A program made the position numbers and the translations under genes. This document shows, in pieces, positions 47,801-58,925 of a stretch of 64,000 nt of DNA. Numbering within the stretch: the first letter of the stretch is position 1; every line of letters starts with the position of its first letter. The notes under the pieces were generated by a model. The model was not told where the DNA came from and ran no database searches. It saw nothing but the letters and a program-made list of their open reading frames with translations. Source of the DNA: Thermoanaerobacterium saccharolyticum (GTDB lineage Bacteria; Bacillota; Thermoanaerobacteria; Thermoanaerobacterales; Thermoanaerobacteraceae); the NCBI RefSeq assembly GCF_000747665.1, contig NZ_BBKT01000006.1:38481-102480 (forward strand), given 5' to 3'.

Positions 47801-50413
47801 TATGCAATATCAGCAATTGATGAATTAGGCAATGAAAGCGGAATTAGTAATGATGCAGTAGCATATCCAGCGTATCCTATAGGGTGGGTAGGAAATCTTA
47901 CACAAGTATCTGATAATCATATAATAGGTGTTGATAAACCAACAGAAGATATTTATGCGGAAGTTTGGGCAGATGGACTTACAAATAGCACTGGTCAAGG
48001 TCCAAATATGATAGCGCAATTAGGATATAAATATGTTGGCGGTACTATTTATGATTCAGTATATGGAAGTGTATATAACAGCGTATATGGCGTAGATGAT
48101 AGTGGCTTTACCTGGGTAAATGCTCAATATGTTGGAGACATAGGAAATAATGATCAGTACAAAGCAAGTTTTACACCTGATAAAATAGGTCAATGGGAAT
48201 ATTTGATGAGATTTTCCGACAATCAAGGGCAAGACTGGATTACCACAAGCACATTATCATTTTATGTTGTTCCTTCTGACGATTTAATAAAGCCAACTGC
48301 ACCTTATTTGAATCAGCCAGGTACAGAATCATCGAGAGTCTCGCTTACATGGAATCCATCTACCGACAATGTCGGTATATACGATTATGAAATTTATAGG
48401 TCCGATGGTGGAACATTTAATAAAATAGCTACTGTATCAAATGAAGTTTATAATTATATTGATACGAGCGTAATTAATGGTGTAACTTACAATTATAAAG
48501 TTGTTGCTGTTGATCTATCATTTAATAGGACAGAATCTAATGTGGTTACAATAAAACCAGATGTAGTACCTATAAAAGTTATTTTTAATGTAACTGTACC
48601 TGATTATACACCAGATGCTGTTAATTTGGCAGGAACATTTCCTAATGCTACTTGGGATCCATCAGCACAACAGATGACAAAAATAGATAATAATACTTAT
48701 AGCATTACACTTACGCTTGAAGAAGGAACACAAATAGAATACAAATATGCCAGAGGTAGTTGGGATAAGGTTGAAAAAGACGAATACGGAAATGAGCTTG
48801 CATCAAACAGAAAAGTAACGATTGTAAATCAAGGCAACAATGAAATGACGATAAATGATACGGTTTATAGGTGGAGGGATATTCCAATATTTATATATTC
48901 TCCAAGTAGCAATATGACAGTTGATTCTAATATAAGTACAATGGAAATCAAAGGTAACACGTATAAAGGTGCTAAAGTCATAATAAACGGTGATGGTTTT
49001 GTCCAAGATGAAAATGGTGTATTTACTAAAGATGTTTCTTTAAATTATGGGATAAATACGATTAAGATACATGTTGAACCAAATGATGGTAGTGTTTATG
49101 GTAACGATCAAGGCAGAATAACTGAACTTACAAAGGATATTGAGATTGATGTAATTAGACAAGAGAATAATAGTGGAAGCGGCATAGGAAATAATAATAC
49201 AGGCACAAGTGGAAGCAATTCAAGCAGCGCAGGGAGCGGTAACACTGAAAGTACAGGTACAAGCACAACAAGTACTACAAGCGGCAATAGCAGCAATACG
49301 AACAATACAATTGGAACAGTCAATAAAAATGGCAACATTATCACATTGACGCTTGATGCGGGAAAAGCTAAAGACCTTATAGTAAATTCAAAAGACAAGA
49401 AAATCGTATTTGACATAACAACAATAGGTGAAGGACAACAAAAAGTCGTGCAGATTTCTAAGGACATTTTAGACTCAAGTGCTGCCAACGACAAAGACAT
49501 CGTCATAAAATCAGACAATGCATCGATAGCACTTACGAAAGATGCACTTAACCAAGACCAGATACAAAACGGTGTCAATGTATCAATAAAAGACAATGGA
49601 AAGCCTAATGTGACAAATTATGTGCCGCTTTCTAATGTAGTAGACATAACAATAAACGGTAGCAGTGGGAATGTAGCATTGGCAAAACCAGTAGAGGTAA
49701 CATTAAATATATCAAAAGCTAACGATCCAAGAAAAGTAGCAGTTTACTACTACAACCCAACGACAAATCAATGGGAGTACGTAGGTGGTAAAGTAGACGC
49801 ATCATCTGGAACAATAACATTCAATGCGACGCACTTCTCACAATATGCAGCATTTGAGTACGACAAGACATTTAATGACATAAAAGACAATTGGGCGAAA
49901 GATGTAATAGAAGTATTAGCATCAAGGCACATAGTAGAAGGGATGACAGATACACAGTATGAACCAAACAAGACAGTGACGAGAGCAGAATTCACAGCAA
50001 TGATACTGAGGCTTCTAAACATAAAAGAAGAAGCATACAGCGGAGAATTTAGCGATGTAAAAAGTGGAGACTGGTATGCAAACGCAATAGAAGCAGCATA
50101 CAAAGCAGGGATAATCGAAGGTGACGGAAAGAACGCAAGGCCCAATGACAGCATAACAAGAGAAGAAATGACAGCAATAGCCATGAGGGCATACGAGATG
50201 CTGACACAGTACAAAGAAGATAATATAGGTGCGACAACATTTAGCGATGACAAATCCATAAGCGATTGGGCAAGAAATGTAGTGGCAAATGCAGCGAAAT
50301 TAGGAATAGTAAATGGTGAGCCAAATAACGTATTTGTACCTAAAGGAAATGCCACGAGAGCAGAAGCAGCAGCTATCATATACGGCTCATTAGAAAAAAG
50401 CGGAAACATATAA
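44816..50413 (+). CDS. amyB: S-layer-anchored amylopullulanase (GH13)
   Basis: The 1865-aa secreted enzyme cuts alpha-1,4 and alpha-1,6 bonds of starch and pullulan. A signal peptide (about 1-35, ending SVHAA) precedes two X25-type modules (about 40-240) and a CBM34-like domain. The GH13 barrel has D629 (GWRLDVENE), E658 (IAENWG) and D735 (GSHDTMR). Two FN3 modules (about 928 and 1158), a starch-binding-like domain, a Ser/Thr/Gly linker (about 1455-1498) and three SLH repeats (from about 1684) follow. The SLH repeats fix it to the cell wall. GGGAGG precedes the ATG at 44816. The architecture and size match AmyB of T. thermosulfurigenes EM1. Confidence 0.95.
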   Translation: MNKKLFTNRFISFNMSLLLVLTAVFSSIPLHSVHAADNASVVANIVGEFQDQLGDSNWNIDSNITIMQYMGNGLYEFTTPTQLKAGSYQYKVALNHSWDGGGVPSQGNLTLNLANDSYVTFWFDYNTQSVTDSTKYTPIANDKLPRLVGTIQSAIGAGNDWDPGTSTAIMTDDNFDNVYSYTAHVPKGDYQYKVTLGNTWDENYGANGVKDGSNIQINVTNDADITFYYDANTHNIWTNYSPILTGLDNNIYYDDLKHDTHDSFFRNPFGAIKVGQTVTLRIQAKNHDLESARISYWDDINKIRTELPMTRIGESPDGNYEYWEIKLSFDHPTRIWYYFILKDGTKTAYYGDNDDQLGGVGKATDTVNKDFELTVYDKNFDTPDWMKGAVMYQIFPDRFYNGDTSNDHAKTLSRGNDPIEFHNNWNDLPDNPNNAGTPGYTGDGIWSNDFFGGDLKGIDDKLDYLKGLGVSVIYLNPIFESPSNHKYDTADYTKIDEMFGTTQDFEKLMSDAHAKGIKIILDGVFNHTSDDSIYFNRYGKYPGLGAYQAWKEGNQSLSPYGDWYTINSDGTYECWWGYDSLPVIKSLNGSEYNVTSWANFIINNENAISKYWLNSDGNLNDGADGWRLDVENEVAHDFWTHFRNAINTVKFEAPMIAENWGDASLDLLGDSFNSVMNYQFRNDIIDFLIGQSFDDGNGQHNPIDAAKLDQRLMSIYERYPLPAFYSTMNLLGSHDTMRILTVFGYNSADPNENSDAAKQLAEQKLKLATILQMGYPGMADIYYGDEAGVSGGKDPDDRRTFPWGNEDTTLQDFFKNISSIRNNNQVLKTGDLETLYAQNDVYAIGRRIINGKDAFGTSYPDSAAIVAINRSKSDKQIAIDTTKFLRDGVTFKDLINNNVSYSISNGQIVIDVPAMSGVMLISDDGQDLTAPQAPSNVVVTSGNGKVDLSWSQSDGATGYNIYRSSVEGGLYEKIASNVTETTFEDANVTNGLKYVYAISAIDELGNESGISNDAVAYPAYPIGWVGNLTQVSDNHIIGVDKPTEDIYAEVWADGLTNSTGQGPNMIAQLGYKYVGGTIYDSVYGSVYNSVYGVDDSGFTWVNAQYVGDIGNNDQYKASFTPDKIGQWEYLMRFSDNQGQDWITTSTLSFYVVPSDDLIKPTAPYLNQPGTESSRVSLTWNPSTDNVGIYDYEIYRSDGGTFNKIATVSNEVYNYIDTSVINGVTYNYKVVAVDLSFNRTESNVVTIKPDVVPIKVIFNVTVPDYTPDAVNLAGTFPNATWDPSAQQMTKIDNNTYSITLTLEEGTQIEYKYARGSWDKVEKDEYGNELASNRKVTIVNQGNNEMTINDTVYRWRDIPIFIYSPSSNMTVDSNISTMEIKGNTYKGAKVIINGDGFVQDENGVFTKDVSLNYGINTIKIHVEPNDGSVYGNDQGRITELTKDIEIDVIRQENNSGSGIGNNNTGTSGSNSSSAGSGNTESTGTSTTSTTSGNSSNTNNTIGTVNKNGNIITLTLDAGKAKDLIVNSKDKKIVFDITTIGEGQQKVVQISKDILDSSAANDKDIVIKSDNASIALTKDALNQDQIQNGVNVSIKDNGKPNVTNYVPLSNVVDITINGSSGNVALAKPVEVTLNISKANDPRKVAVYYYNPTTNQWEYVGGKVDASSGTITFNATHFSQYAAFEYDKTFNDIKDNWAKDVIEVLASRHIVEGMTDTQYEPNKTVTRAEFTAMILRLLNIKEEAYSGEFSDVKSGDWYANAIEAAYKAGIIEGDGKNARPNDSITREEMTAIAMRAYEMLTQYKEDNIGATTFSDDKSISDWARNVVANAAKLGIVNGEPNNVFVPKGNATRAEAAAIIYGSLEKSGNI

Positions 50414-50435
50414 AATTGTATAAATTAGTTATGAT

Positions 50436-50477
50436 GAGAAAGATATGATTTTAATTGTTTACTTTTATATCTTTCTC
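50436..50477 (+). terminator. Terminator-like hairpin after amylopullulanase
   Basis: GAGAAAGATAT pairs with ATATCTTTCTC over a 20-nt loop. No strong T tract follows, so termination may be partial. Confidence 0.5.
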
Positions 50478-50532
50478 AAAATATAATTTAAGATAACCTT
50501 TTTAAATTTTTTTGATTTAATAAATAAGTCTA

Positions 50533-50561
50533 TTGACTTTTGTAATCAAAGGATATAAAAT
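50533..50561 (+). promoter_or_regulatory. SigmaA promoter of the maltodextrin transport operon
   Basis: TTGACT (50533-50538) and TAAAAT (50556-50561) are separated by 17 nt. Confidence 0.7.
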
Positions 50562-50574
50562 ATAATTAAGCAAA

Positions 50575-50590
50575 GCGCAACCGGTTGCAA
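50575..50590 (+). promoter_or_regulatory. LacI/MalR-type operator 2
   Basis: The perfect palindrome GCAACCGGTTGC (50577-50588) lies 15 nt after the -10 box. It is the best operator of the set. Confidence 0.8.
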
Positions 50591-50620
50591 ATATTCTATG
50601 AAATACTATGATAAGGAGGG

Positions 50621-50686
50621 ATGTCTGTTAACTTTAAATTAAATTACATGAAAACGCTTATATATGTAGATAAAAAGAAAAAATAA
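50621..50686 (+). CDS. Possible leader peptide upstream of the binding-protein gene
   Basis: A 21-codon frame (MSVNFKLNYMKTLIYVDKK...) starts directly after AAGGAGGG in the long leader, about 120 nt before the binding-protein gene. The distance of ribosome site to first ATG is very short, and the inner ATG (50648) is an alternative. It may be a regulatory leader peptide or chance. Confidence 0.3.
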   Translation: MSVNFKLNYMKTLIYVDKKKK

Positions 50687-50803
50687 AAGATTGATAAGAT
50701 TCATTAAACATTTTTTATCAATATGGAACTGCATAAATTTTATAATTAAAAATCACATAAGTCAATGGAAAAAATTGGCTTATTGAAGAGGAGGATTTTG
50801 ATT

Positions 50804-52144
50804 ATGAGGAAAACCTCAAAAGTAATTGCGCTGCTTTTAGTGCTTTTAATGGCATTTTCAGTGCTTATAACAGGATGCGGAAATAGTACAAAATCTGATC
50901 AAAGCAAAACTTCAGAAAATAGTTCAACTCAAAATAAGACTGAGACTACAAGCCAACCTGTAACATTAGACATTTTCCAATTTAAAGTTGAAATAAAAGA
51001 TGCTCTTCAAAATGCTATAAATACTTACATGAAAGAAAATCCTAATGTTAAGATCAATTTAGAAACTGTAGGCGGAGGACAAGATTACGGTGCTGCATTA
51101 AAAGCTAAATTCAATTCAGGTTCAGAGCCAGCAATATACAATGTAGGTGGACCACAGGATGTTGCTACATGGAAGCCAAAATTGGCTGATCTGTCAGATA
51201 CAAAAGCTGCAAAAGCCGCTCTTCCTGGTACTCTTACTGGTGTGACGCAGGACGGTAAAATTTATGGTTTACCATTTGATTTAGAGGGATATGGATTAAT
51301 CTACAACAAACAGATATTCAGCAAAGCAGGTATTGATCCATCCAGCATTAAAACTTTTGATGCATTGGTGAATGCTGTAAAGACTTTGGATTCAAAGAAG
51401 AAAGAGTTAGGCATCGAAGCTGTTTTCGCATTCCCGGCAAAAGAAACTTGGGTTACTGGACTCCATCTATCTAATGCATTCTTGTCACCAGAATTTGATG
51501 GAGATGTCATGAAAGCATTTAATTCTAAGACAGTAGACTTCAAATATGGTGATGCAATGAAGCAGATGATTGATCTTCAGAATAAGTATTCAGTACAACC
51601 TACAGCAAGTCTTGACTACAGCACGCAAGTTGAAAAGCTTTTTGGAACTGGAAAAGTTGCGATGATTCAGCAAGGTAACTGGGTATATCCTACATTAGAG
51701 TCACTTGATAAGAACTTTGCACAAAATGATATTGGCATGTTGCCATACCCTGTTCCAGGATATAAAGAAGACTCATATCCCGAAGGTGTCCCAATGTATT
51801 GGGCAGTTAACAGCGACAAACCAGCGGATGTTCAAAAAGCTGCTAAAGATTTCTTAGATTGGTTGTATACATCAGATGAAGGAAAACAGATAGTTACTCA
51901 GCAGTTTAAGTTTGTCCCAGCATATACTGGGTACAATTCAAATAGCATATCTGATCCGCTTGGAATGCAGCTTTTTGTGGCAGCAAGTCAAGGCAAGACA
52001 TATGGATGGGTATTCATGGGGTATCCAAACAATTGGGGTCAAAATGTCCTTGGTGCTGATATACAGCTTTATGTGAATGGTTCATTAAGTTGGGATAAAG
52101 TGATTTCACATGCTAAACAGGCTTGGGCAGATGCGAGAAAATAA
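50804..52144 (+). CDS. amyE: Maltose/maltodextrin-binding lipoprotein
   Basis: This is a protein of about 446 aa with a lipoprotein signal ending LITGC and a Ser/Thr-rich linker. It has a type-1 solute-binding fold (VTLDIFQFKVEIKDALQNAI, GKIYGLPFDLEGYGLIYNK, GKVAMIQQGNWVYPTL). AGGAGG sits 9 nt before the ATG at 50804; the open frame starts at 50765. It delivers oligosaccharides made by amylopullulanase and CGTase to the permeases that follow. A hairpin after the stop probably stabilises its mRNA. Confidence 0.9.
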   Translation: MRKTSKVIALLLVLLMAFSVLITGCGNSTKSDQSKTSENSSTQNKTETTSQPVTLDIFQFKVEIKDALQNAINTYMKENPNVKINLETVGGGQDYGAALKAKFNSGSEPAIYNVGGPQDVATWKPKLADLSDTKAAKAALPGTLTGVTQDGKIYGLPFDLEGYGLIYNKQIFSKAGIDPSSIKTFDALVNAVKTLDSKKKELGIEAVFAFPAKETWVTGLHLSNAFLSPEFDGDVMKAFNSKTVDFKYGDAMKQMIDLQNKYSVQPTASLDYSTQVEKLFGTGKVAMIQQGNWVYPTLESLDKNFAQNDIGMLPYPVPGYKEDSYPEGVPMYWAVNSDKPADVQKAAKDFLDWLYTSDEGKQIVTQQFKFVPAYTGYNSNSISDPLGMQLFVAASQGKTYGWVFMGYPNNWGQNVLGADIQLYVNGSLSWDKVISHAKQAWADARK

Positions 52145-52155
52145 TTAAAAATTGT

Positions 52156-52184
52156 AGTGGGAGAGTATAATTGTATTCTCCCAC
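52156..52184 (+). terminator. Intercistronic hairpin (attenuator/processing)
   Basis: AGTGGGAGA pairs with TCTCCCACT between the binding-protein and permease genes. It can stop part of the transcripts or protect the upstream mRNA, giving an excess of binding protein. Confidence 0.7.
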
Positions 52185-52217
52185 TTTGCAAATATGAACA
52201 AGAAGGAAGGTAATACA

Positions 52218-53096
52218 ATGGCAAAAAAAGCGAAATTTTTTAAAAACGGGATTTGGTATTGGCTTTTTATAGCACCAACACTATTGTCACTTATTATTGT
52301 CGTATTAATACCATTTATTATAGGAATATATTATTCATTTACAGATTGGAATGGAATAAATCAACCTGTATTTATTGGATTAAAAAATTTCATGACACTT
52401 AGAGACGATGCTGAGTTTTGGAATTCAATAATTTTTACAGCTAAATTTGCAGTCGCGTGTATCGTGATCATAAATGTGGTAGGCTTGAGTCTTGCCATGC
52501 TTGTAACAAGAAAAATATTTGCCAGAAATTTCATGCGTACAGCATTTTACTTGCCTAATCTAATAGGTGGACTCATATTAGGATTTATATGGAATTTCAT
52601 TTTTGTGGATGTGTTTCAAACAATTTCAGACGCTACACATATTGGATGGCTTGGAGGCTGGTTATCCACAACTAATACTGGCTTTTGGGGGCTTGTGATT
52701 GTGACATCATGGCAAATGATAGGCTATGTTATGGTGATTTATATAGCATATATTGAAAGCATTCCTACTGATTTAATAGAAGCTTCAAAGATTGATGGCG
52801 CAAATTCATGGCAACAATTTAGGAATGTCGTATTTCCGCTTATAGCGCCAGCGTTTACAGTGAGTTTGTTTATTACGCTTTCAAATTCATTTAAACTATT
52901 TGATCAAAACTTATCATTAACTGCTGGAGCGCCTGGCAATACCACACAAATGATAACACTTAATATATACCAAACGGCTTTTTCAGCTCAGGAAATGGCT
53001 GTAGGACAGGCAAAAGCGGTAATAATGTTCTTAATAATTGCTGTTATTTCTGTCATTCAAGTTTACTTGACACAGAAAAGAGAGGTTGAGATGTGA
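52218..53096 (+). CDS. amyD: Maltodextrin ABC transporter permease, MalF type
   Basis: This is a 292-aa permease with six membrane helices (WYWLFIAPTLLSLIIVVLIP and others) and the ATPase-contact EAA loop EASKIDGANSWQQFRNVVFP. AAGGAAGG precedes the ATG at 52218. It overlaps the next permease by the stop codon. No ATPase gene is in the cluster, so a shared MsmX-type ATPase is likely encoded elsewhere. Confidence 0.92.
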   Translation: MAKKAKFFKNGIWYWLFIAPTLLSLIIVVLIPFIIGIYYSFTDWNGINQPVFIGLKNFMTLRDDAEFWNSIIFTAKFAVACIVIINVVGLSLAMLVTRKIFARNFMRTAFYLPNLIGGLILGFIWNFIFVDVFQTISDATHIGWLGGWLSTTNTGFWGLVIVTSWQMIGYVMVIYIAYIESIPTDLIEASKIDGANSWQQFRNVVFPLIAPAFTVSLFITLSNSFKLFDQNLSLTAGAPGNTTQMITLNIYQTAFSAQEMAVGQAKAVIMFLIIAVISVIQVYLTQKREVEM

Positions 53097-53920
53097 TGAG
53101 AAAAGTTCATGTTCAAAAATATTTATTGACATTTTTAGGAATTGTGCTTTCGCTTTTATGGATATCTCCTTTTTATATAATACTTGTCAACTCTTTCAAG
53201 ACAAAATTAGAGCTGTTTACAAATACATTGTCACTTCCAAAAAGTTTGATGCTGGATAATTATAAAACGGCAGCCGCAAATTTAAATTTAAGTGAAGCAT
53301 TTTCAAATACATTAATAATAACGGTTTTTAGCATATTGATTATTGCAATATTTTCATCTATGACGGCATATGCACTTCAAAGAGTAAAAAGAAAAAGCAG
53401 TGTAATTATATATATGATTTTTACAGTGGCTATGTTGATCCCGTTTCAATCAGTTATGATTCCATTAGTAGCGGAATTTGGCAAATTTCATTTTCTTACA
53501 AGGTCAGGGCTTGTGTTTATGTATTTGGGATTTGGATCAAGCTTAGGAGTGTTTTTATACTATGGTGCATTAAAAGGAATACCGACATCTTTAGATGAAG
53601 CAGCATTAATAGATGGTTGCAGTAGATTTAGAATTTACTGGAATATTATATTGCCTTTATTAAATCCTACTACGATTACTTTGGCTGTATTGGATATCAT
53701 GTGGATATGGAATGACTACTTATTGCCATCTTTAGTCATAAACAAAGTTGGTTATAGGACTCTCCCATTAATGATTTTTTACTTCTTTAGTCAATACACA
53801 AAGCAATGGAATCTCGGTATGGCAGGGCTAACTATAGCAATTTTACCCGTTGTAATTTTCTACTTCTTGGCGCAGAGAAAATTGGTTACAGCCATAATAG
53901 CTGGTGCTGTTAAACAGTAA
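53093..53920 (+). CDS. amyC: Maltodextrin ABC transporter permease, MalG type
   Basis: The 275-aa permease has six helices (LLTFLGIVLSLLWISPFYII and others) and EAA loop EAALIDGCSRFRIYWNIILP. The start is GTG at 53093 or ATG at 53096, overlapping the upstream stop TGA. It forms the membrane channel with the MalF-type subunit. The CGTase gene follows after 176 nt. Confidence 0.92.
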   Translation: MMRKVHVQKYLLTFLGIVLSLLWISPFYIILVNSFKTKLELFTNTLSLPKSLMLDNYKTAAANLNLSEAFSNTLIITVFSILIIAIFSSMTAYALQRVKRKSSVIIYMIFTVAMLIPFQSVMIPLVAEFGKFHFLTRSGLVFMYLGFGSSLGVFLYYGALKGIPTSLDEAALIDGCSRFRIYWNIILPLLNPTTITLAVLDIMWIWNDYLLPSLVINKVGYRTLPLMIFYFFSQYTKQWNLGMAGLTIAILPVVIFYFLAQRKLVTAIIAGAVKQ

Positions 53921-53969
53921 GATGAATATTTGTATTTAAAACAAGTTAATTTAAAATTATAGACGATAT

Positions 53970-54009
53970 GCAATCGATATAAAAGTATTTTGACATTAAT
54001 ATCGATTGC
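53970..54009 (+). promoter_or_regulatory. Large inverted repeat with half-operators upstream of CGTase
   Basis: GCAATCGATAT (53970-53980) pairs with ATATCGATTGC (53999-54009). Each arm contains the half-site GCAATCG/CGATTGC of the starch operators. The loop holds TTGACA (53990-53995), spaced about 18 nt from TATATA (54014-54019). It could be a terminator for the transport operon, a CGTase promoter under operator control, or both. Confidence 0.5.
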
Positions 54010-54032
54010 TTTTATATAACAGAAAGGAGTGA

Positions 54033-54113
54033 TTGAAAACCAATAAATTATTAAACAACTCGCTAATCAAAAAAATAATTAAAAGGAGGGTCTTACATGA
54101 AAAAAACGTTTAA
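54033..54113 (+). CDS. Possible leader peptide overlapping the CGTase start
   Basis: A TTG after AGAAAGGAG opens 26 codons ([19 protein letters not shown] and on) ending at TAA inside the CGTase gene, 14 nt past its ATG. Translation of this frame would cover the CGTase ribosome site, so it could couple or block translation. It is a hypothesis only. Confidence 0.3.
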   Translation: MKTNKLLNNSLIKKIIKRRVLHEKNV

Positions 54114-56229
54114 ATTGATATTGGTGCTGATGCTTTCACTTACACTTGTTTTTGGATTGACAGCACCAATACAGGCAGCTTCTGATACAGCAGTAAGTAA
54201 TGTTGTCAATTACTCGACGGATGTAATTTATCAGATTGTCACTGATAGATTTGTTGATGGAAATACCAGCAACAATCCAACTGGTGATTTGTATGATCCA
54301 ACACATACAAGTTTGAAAAAGTACTTTGGTGGAGACTGGCAGGGTATTATTAACAAGATAAATGATGGCTATCTAACAGGAATGGGTGTAACAGCAATTT
54401 GGATATCTCAGCCTGTAGAAAATATTTATGCAGTCTTACCTGATTCAACTTTTGGTGGAAGTACATCGTACCATGGTTATTGGGCTCGTGATTTTAAGAG
54501 AACAAATCCATACTTTGGAAGCTTTACTGATTTTCAAAATTTGATTAATACAGCTCATGCACATAACATAAAAGTAATTATCGATTTTGCACCAAATCAT
54601 ACTTCACCTGCATCTGAAACCGATCCGACTTATGCTGAAAATGGAAGGCTATACGACAATGGAACATTGCTTGGCGGGTATACAAATGATACAAACGGGT
54701 ATTTTCATCATTATGGAGGAACAGATTTTTCATCTTATGAAGATGGCATTTATCGTAACTTATTTGATTTAGCAGATTTAAATCAACAGAATAGTACAAT
54801 CGATTCATACTTAAAATCAGCAATTAAGGTGTGGCTCGATATGGGAATAGACGGTATACGTCTAGATGCTGTAAAACATATGCCGTTCGGATGGCAGAAG
54901 AATTTTATGGATAGCATATTGAGCTATAGGCCTGTATTTACATTTGGAGAGTGGTTTCTTGGAACGAATGAAATTGATGCAAATAACACATACTTTGCGA
55001 ATGAAAGCGGTATGAGTCTTTTGGACTTTAGGTTTTCTCAAAAAGTGAGGCAGGTATTTAGGGATAATACGGATACTATGTATGGACTTGATTCAATGAT
55101 TCAATCAACTGCATCTGATTATAATTTCATAAATGATATGGTTACTTTTATTGATAATCATGATATGGATAGATTCTATAATGGCGGTTCTACTCGTCCA
55201 GTTGAACAAGCATTAGCATTTACATTGACTTCACGTGGAGTACCTGCTATATATTATGGAACAGAACAGTATATGACAGGCAATGGAGATCCTTATAATA
55301 GGGCTATGATGACATCATTCAATACGGCGACTACAGCATATAATGTAATTAAAAAACTTGCTCCGTTACGCAAATCCAATCCTGCAATTGCTTATGGTAC
55401 TACTCAACAACGTTGGATAAACAATGATGTTTATATATACGAAAGAAAATTCGAAAATAATGTTGCACTTGTTGCTATCAATAGAAATCTTACTACAAGT
55501 TATAATATCACGGGATTATATACTGCTTTGCCTGCTGGTACTTATACTGATGTTCTTGGCGGACTTTTGAATGGTAATAGTATTTCTGTCGCAAGTAATG
55601 GTTCTGTAACATCATTTACACTTGGAGCTGGTGAAGTTGCAGTATGGCAGTATGTAAGTTCAAGCAATTCTCCGCTGATAGGGCATGTTGGACCAACAAT
55701 GACAAAAGCGGGACAAACTATAACAATAGATGGAAGAGGTTTTGGCACGACAGCCGGACAAGTTTTGTTTGGTTCAACGGCCGGTACTATTGTTTCCTGG
55801 GATGATACAGAGGTAAAAGTAAAAGTTCCTTCAGTGACACCTGGTAAATATAATGTATCGTTAAAAACTTCAAGTGGTGCTACAAGCAATACTTATAACA
55901 ATATTAACATTCTTACAGGCAATCAGGTATGTGTTAGGTTTGTTGTAAATAATGCAAACACAGTATATGGAGAGAATGTTTATCTTACTGGTAATGTAGC
56001 TGAGCTGGGAAACTGGGATACGTCAAAAGCAATCGGACCAATGTTTAATCAGGTAGTATATCAGTATCCTACATGGTATTATGATGTAAGTGTTCCAGCA
56101 GGAACAACAATACAATTTAAGTTTATAAAGAAAAATGGCAGTACGATAACATGGGAAGGTGGTAGTAACCATACTTATACAGTTCCATCATCTGGTACAG
56201 GTACTGTAATTGTAAACTGGCAACAGTAG
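54097..56229 (+). CDS. amyA: Cyclodextrin glucanotransferase (CGTase)
   Basis: The 710-aa secreted enzyme turns starch into cyclodextrins and transfers glucan chains. The signal peptide is 27 aa (ending APIQA), so mature catalytic residues are D230 (GIRLDAVKH), E258 (FGEWF) and D329 (FIDNHDMDR). Domains A/B and C are followed by a TIG/IPT domain D (from [16 protein letters not shown]) and a C-terminal CBM20 domain E ([20 protein letters not shown] to VNWQQ). AAAGGAGGG precedes the ATG. From memory it differs from the T. thermosulfurigenes EM1 enzyme by few residues. Confidence 0.97.
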   Translation: MKKTFKLILVLMLSLTLVFGLTAPIQAASDTAVSNVVNYSTDVIYQIVTDRFVDGNTSNNPTGDLYDPTHTSLKKYFGGDWQGIINKINDGYLTGMGVTAIWISQPVENIYAVLPDSTFGGSTSYHGYWARDFKRTNPYFGSFTDFQNLINTAHAHNIKVIIDFAPNHTSPASETDPTYAENGRLYDNGTLLGGYTNDTNGYFHHYGGTDFSSYEDGIYRNLFDLADLNQQNSTIDSYLKSAIKVWLDMGIDGIRLDAVKHMPFGWQKNFMDSILSYRPVFTFGEWFLGTNEIDANNTYFANESGMSLLDFRFSQKVRQVFRDNTDTMYGLDSMIQSTASDYNFINDMVTFIDNHDMDRFYNGGSTRPVEQALAFTLTSRGVPAIYYGTEQYMTGNGDPYNRAMMTSFNTATTAYNVIKKLAPLRKSNPAIAYGTTQQRWINNDVYIYERKFENNVALVAINRNLTTSYNITGLYTALPAGTYTDVLGGLLNGNSISVASNGSVTSFTLGAGEVAVWQYVSSSNSPLIGHVGPTMTKAGQTITIDGRGFGTTAGQVLFGSTAGTIVSWDDTEVKVKVPSVTPGKYNVSLKTSSGATSNTYNNINILTGNQVCVRFVVNNANTVYGENVYLTGNVAELGNWDTSKAIGPMFNQVVYQYPTWYYDVSVPAGTTIQFKFIKKNGSTITWEGGSNHTYTVPSSGTGTVIVNWQQ

Positions 56230-56240
56230 ATTAAAATAAT

Positions 56241-56280
56241 AAGGGTCAAGAAATCTAATCGTTATGATTTCTTGACCCTT
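56241..56280. terminator. Bidirectional rho-independent terminator
   Basis: AAGGGTCAAGAAATC pairs perfectly with GATTTCTTGACCCTT, a 15-bp stem between convergent CGTase and chemoreceptor genes. Confidence 0.9.
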
Positions 56281-56294
56281 AATTTATTCTTAAT

Positions 56295-58388
56295 TTATTT
56301 ACTTATCTTAAACTTGTTAATAGCACTCATTAATGTGTTAGCAATGGCATTTAAATCTCTTGCATATTTTGATATTTCATCTATTGCTTCTTTTTGAGTT
56401 TCAGCAGATGAAGAGATTTCTTCAGTAGATGCTGCCGTTTCTTCAGTTACAGATGCTATATTTTCAATAGATGTTATCATATTAGTTTTACTTTGCGATA
56501 TCCTTTCCATTGAATCATTTAGTTTTTTTAGTTCACTGACAATACAATCTACAGCTGACTGAATATCATAGAAAGTATGTATGGTTTTGTCCAGTGCTTT
56601 ATTTTGTTCTTCTATTGATGAGGTAGCATCTTCAACAATTTTATATGTTGTATCTATATTAGTTTGTATTTCTCTTATTATCTGTTCTATAGTATTAGCT
56701 GCTTTCGATGACTGACTTGCGAGTTTTCTGATTTCATCAGCAACAACTGCAAATCCTTTGCCGCTTTCTCCTGCTCTTGCTGCCTCTATAGCAGCATTTA
56801 GTGATAGAAGATTAGTTTGATCTGCAATTAAAGTTATTGTTTCTACGATATTGCCTATTTCTATTGATTTCTTCTTTAGATATGAAGTTGATTCTTTTAC
56901 TTTATTTTGCATCAAATCAGTTAATTTAGATTTCTCACTTAAATCTTTTATATTTTCGATTCCTTGATTAGTAGCGTAAATTACATTGTTTGTTTCATTA
57001 TTTATGTTTTTTGAATTCTTAATTGCAATATCTACATGTTTACTTAATTCATCTGTAAGTGCCGCACTATTTTCAGCATCTTTAGCTTGTTCTTGAGATC
57101 CTTCTGCAATTTCTTTCATTGCAATAGCGACTTCATTTGTTATTATTTCGGCTTTTTGTGATGAAGAAGTCAATTTTTCGGAATATAAATTAACATTGTT
57201 TGCGGCATTAAATACTTCTATTATGAGATTTTTAATGCCATCAATCATTTCATTAAAACCATTTGCAAGTAATCCAATTTCATCTTTTGCTTTTATATTT
57301 ATTTTTTGAGTTATGTTTCCTTTTGAAGCTTCATTCATGATTTGCATAATCTTCTTTATATTAGATGTAATACCTTTTGAGAAGAAATATGCTATTAGAA
57401 GTCCTATAAAGAGACATATTAAGCTAAACAAAATTATATTGTATTTTATTTGTGCCACACTATCATTGAGTTCTGAAGAATTCATATCAACAACTGCTTT
57501 CCAACCGAAGTTGCTGAGATTTTTTATCGTTGCAAATTTTACTATTCCGTTATCAGTGTATTGAAAAGTGGTATCATTTAAAGAAATCATCTTTTTGCCA
57601 TAATTTCTTTCGGTTATATATGTAAAAAGGCTATTTTTATCTTTACTTGCTAATATAATACCATCTTTTGATAAAATATATACATTTCCAGTTTTACCTA
57701 TCGCAATTGATGAAATCATATTAGAAAGGGAATCAAGATTGATGTCAAAAGCCAAAACACCGATCACATCAGAGGCAGCTGATGTTAATGAACTTTTAAC
57801 AGCTTTTGAGACAGTGAAAACTGCACCATTTGTACCATTGTTGCTGTAGGGTCCGGTCCATATTATCGAGTCAGGATTTTCTATTGCATCTTTGTACCAT
57901 TTTTGGGTGGTTGGGTCATAATTTGAGTCAAGAGGCAAATCTGGTGACTGAATCATTTTTTTGTCAGGCGTTGCAAAATAAATTATTGATATTTTACTGT
58001 TCTTTGTATTTAAAATATTTGTAAATAAGTCTTGCAGGTTTTGCTTATCTGTTGTAAAATCTGTTTTGCCGTAATTTAATAATTGACTGTTGTCAGATAG
58101 AATAGTAAGCTGAGTTTCTACATCATTTTTAAAAAGATTTACATAATTATTTATAAGCCCAAGAGTATCCTTGTTAGAAATGTCAATGCGAGCTTTTAAA
58201 ATTTGAGTAGATTTGTTTGCAGACATATAACCTGTAAATGTAAGTGGCAAAATTATAATTAAAGCAATAAAAACCATTAACTTAGTAAAAATGCTTTTGT
58301 TGTTTATTACAAGTTTTTGTAAATTTGGCTTAATTAAAGCTGATTTTTGCTTACGAGTGGTTTGAGGTGTTAACAATTTTTTGTTCAT
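56295..58388 (-). CDS. Methyl-accepting chemotaxis protein
   Basis: The 697-aa receptor has one membrane helix near residue 40, a large extracellular Cache-type sensor (about 65-320; [20 protein letters not shown]), a second helix ([20 protein letters not shown]), HAMP and a signalling domain. The signalling hairpin has [20 protein letters not shown] and [24 protein letters not shown] precedes the ATG. Its promoter carries the same operator type as the starch genes, so it probably senses sugars released from starch. Confidence 0.93.
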   Translation of the reverse strand: MNKKLLTPQTTRKQKSALIKPNLQKLVINNKSIFTKLMVFIALIIILPLTFTGYMSANKSTQILKARIDISNKDTLGLINNYVNLFKNDVETQLTILSDNSQLLNYGKTDFTTDKQNLQDLFTNILNTKNSKISIIYFATPDKKMIQSPDLPLDSNYDPTTQKWYKDAIENPDSIIWTGPYSNNGTNGAVFTVSKAVKSSLTSAASDVIGVLAFDINLDSLSNMISSIAIGKTGNVYILSKDGIILASKDKNSLFTYITERNYGKKMISLNDTTFQYTDNGIVKFATIKNLSNFGWKAVVDMNSSELNDSVAQIKYNIILFSLICLFIGLLIAYFFSKGITSNIKKIMQIMNEASKGNITQKINIKAKDEIGLLANGFNEMIDGIKNLIIEVFNAANNVNLYSEKLTSSSQKAEIITNEVAIAMKEIAEGSQEQAKDAENSAALTDELSKHVDIAIKNSKNINNETNNVIYATNQGIENIKDLSEKSKLTDLMQNKVKESTSYLKKKSIEIGNIVETITLIADQTNLLSLNAAIEAARAGESGKGFAVVADEIRKLASQSSKAANTIEQIIREIQTNIDTTYKIVEDATSSIEEQNKALDKTIHTFYDIQSAVDCIVSELKKLNDSMERISQSKTNMITSIENIASVTEETAASTEEISSSAETQKEAIDEISKYARDLNAIANTLMSAINKFKISK

Positions 58389-58423
58389 AATTACTCCTCC
58401 TCTAAGTTAAATAAGCAAAGCAT

Positions 58424-58436
58424 ACAAACGATTGCA
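58424..58436 (-). promoter_or_regulatory. LacI/MalR-type operator 3 (chemoreceptor)
   Basis: TGCAATCGTTTGT (minus strand) lies about 6 nt downstream of the -10 box. It matches GCAAnCGnTTG. Confidence 0.7.
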
Positions 58437-58442
58437 TAATAT

Positions 58443-58471
58443 ATTATAGCATTAATATATAAAATTGCAAA
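58443..58471 (-). promoter_or_regulatory. Chemoreceptor promoter
   Basis: On the minus strand TTTGCA (58471-58466) and TATAAT (58448-58443) are 17 nt apart, with the operator immediately downstream. Confidence 0.6.
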
Positions 58472-58881
58472 TGAAATATATAGAATAGTTTGAACTTAAT
58501 ATCATTTTGATCGAGCATAATAAGATTTAATTAAAATCGTAATTGTAAAAATTTAACTGTATTTTTATAATTGTATATTTAAAATATATTGTTTGAAAAT
58601 TGCGTAAAAATTAAGATAGAAGTTTTGATGTGGCTGATGAAAATTAATCTAAAATTTTAAAAAGACAGTTATAAAATTTGCTCTTGATATGCCTATTGGA
58701 ACTGTTATGCGCTTTAGTTGGACCTATAATTCATACGGGACGTTGTAGAAGATAGACTGACAGAAACCAACTTTTAATATAAATGGATTATTGTTGTTAC
58801 ATTAATTGATATGTTAATTTATTAATTGGAAATGTTGAGCAACCTTTATAAAACAAAAACAATATTTTTATAAAAAGCATA
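58472..58881. other. Intergenic region between divergent starch-regulon promoters
   Basis: No gene is recognised. Around 58690-58750 a 20-codon frame (MPIGTVMRFSWTYNSYGTL) looks protein-like but ends in TAG. It may be a gene fragment or chance. Confidence 0.3.
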
Positions 58882-58910
58882 TTGACAATTTTTGAATCTG
58901 GATATACAAT
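58882..58910 (+). promoter_or_regulatory. SigmaA promoter of the second transport operon
   Basis: TTGACA (58882-58887) and TACAAT (58905-58910) are separated by 17 nt. Confidence 0.8.
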
Positions 58911-58925
58911 TATATTAAAGGCGGC

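Noticed and set aside
54578-54823. Open frames opposite and inside the CGTase gene
   Set aside because: The CGTase reading frame is complete and conserved; these are antisense or out-of-frame shadows.
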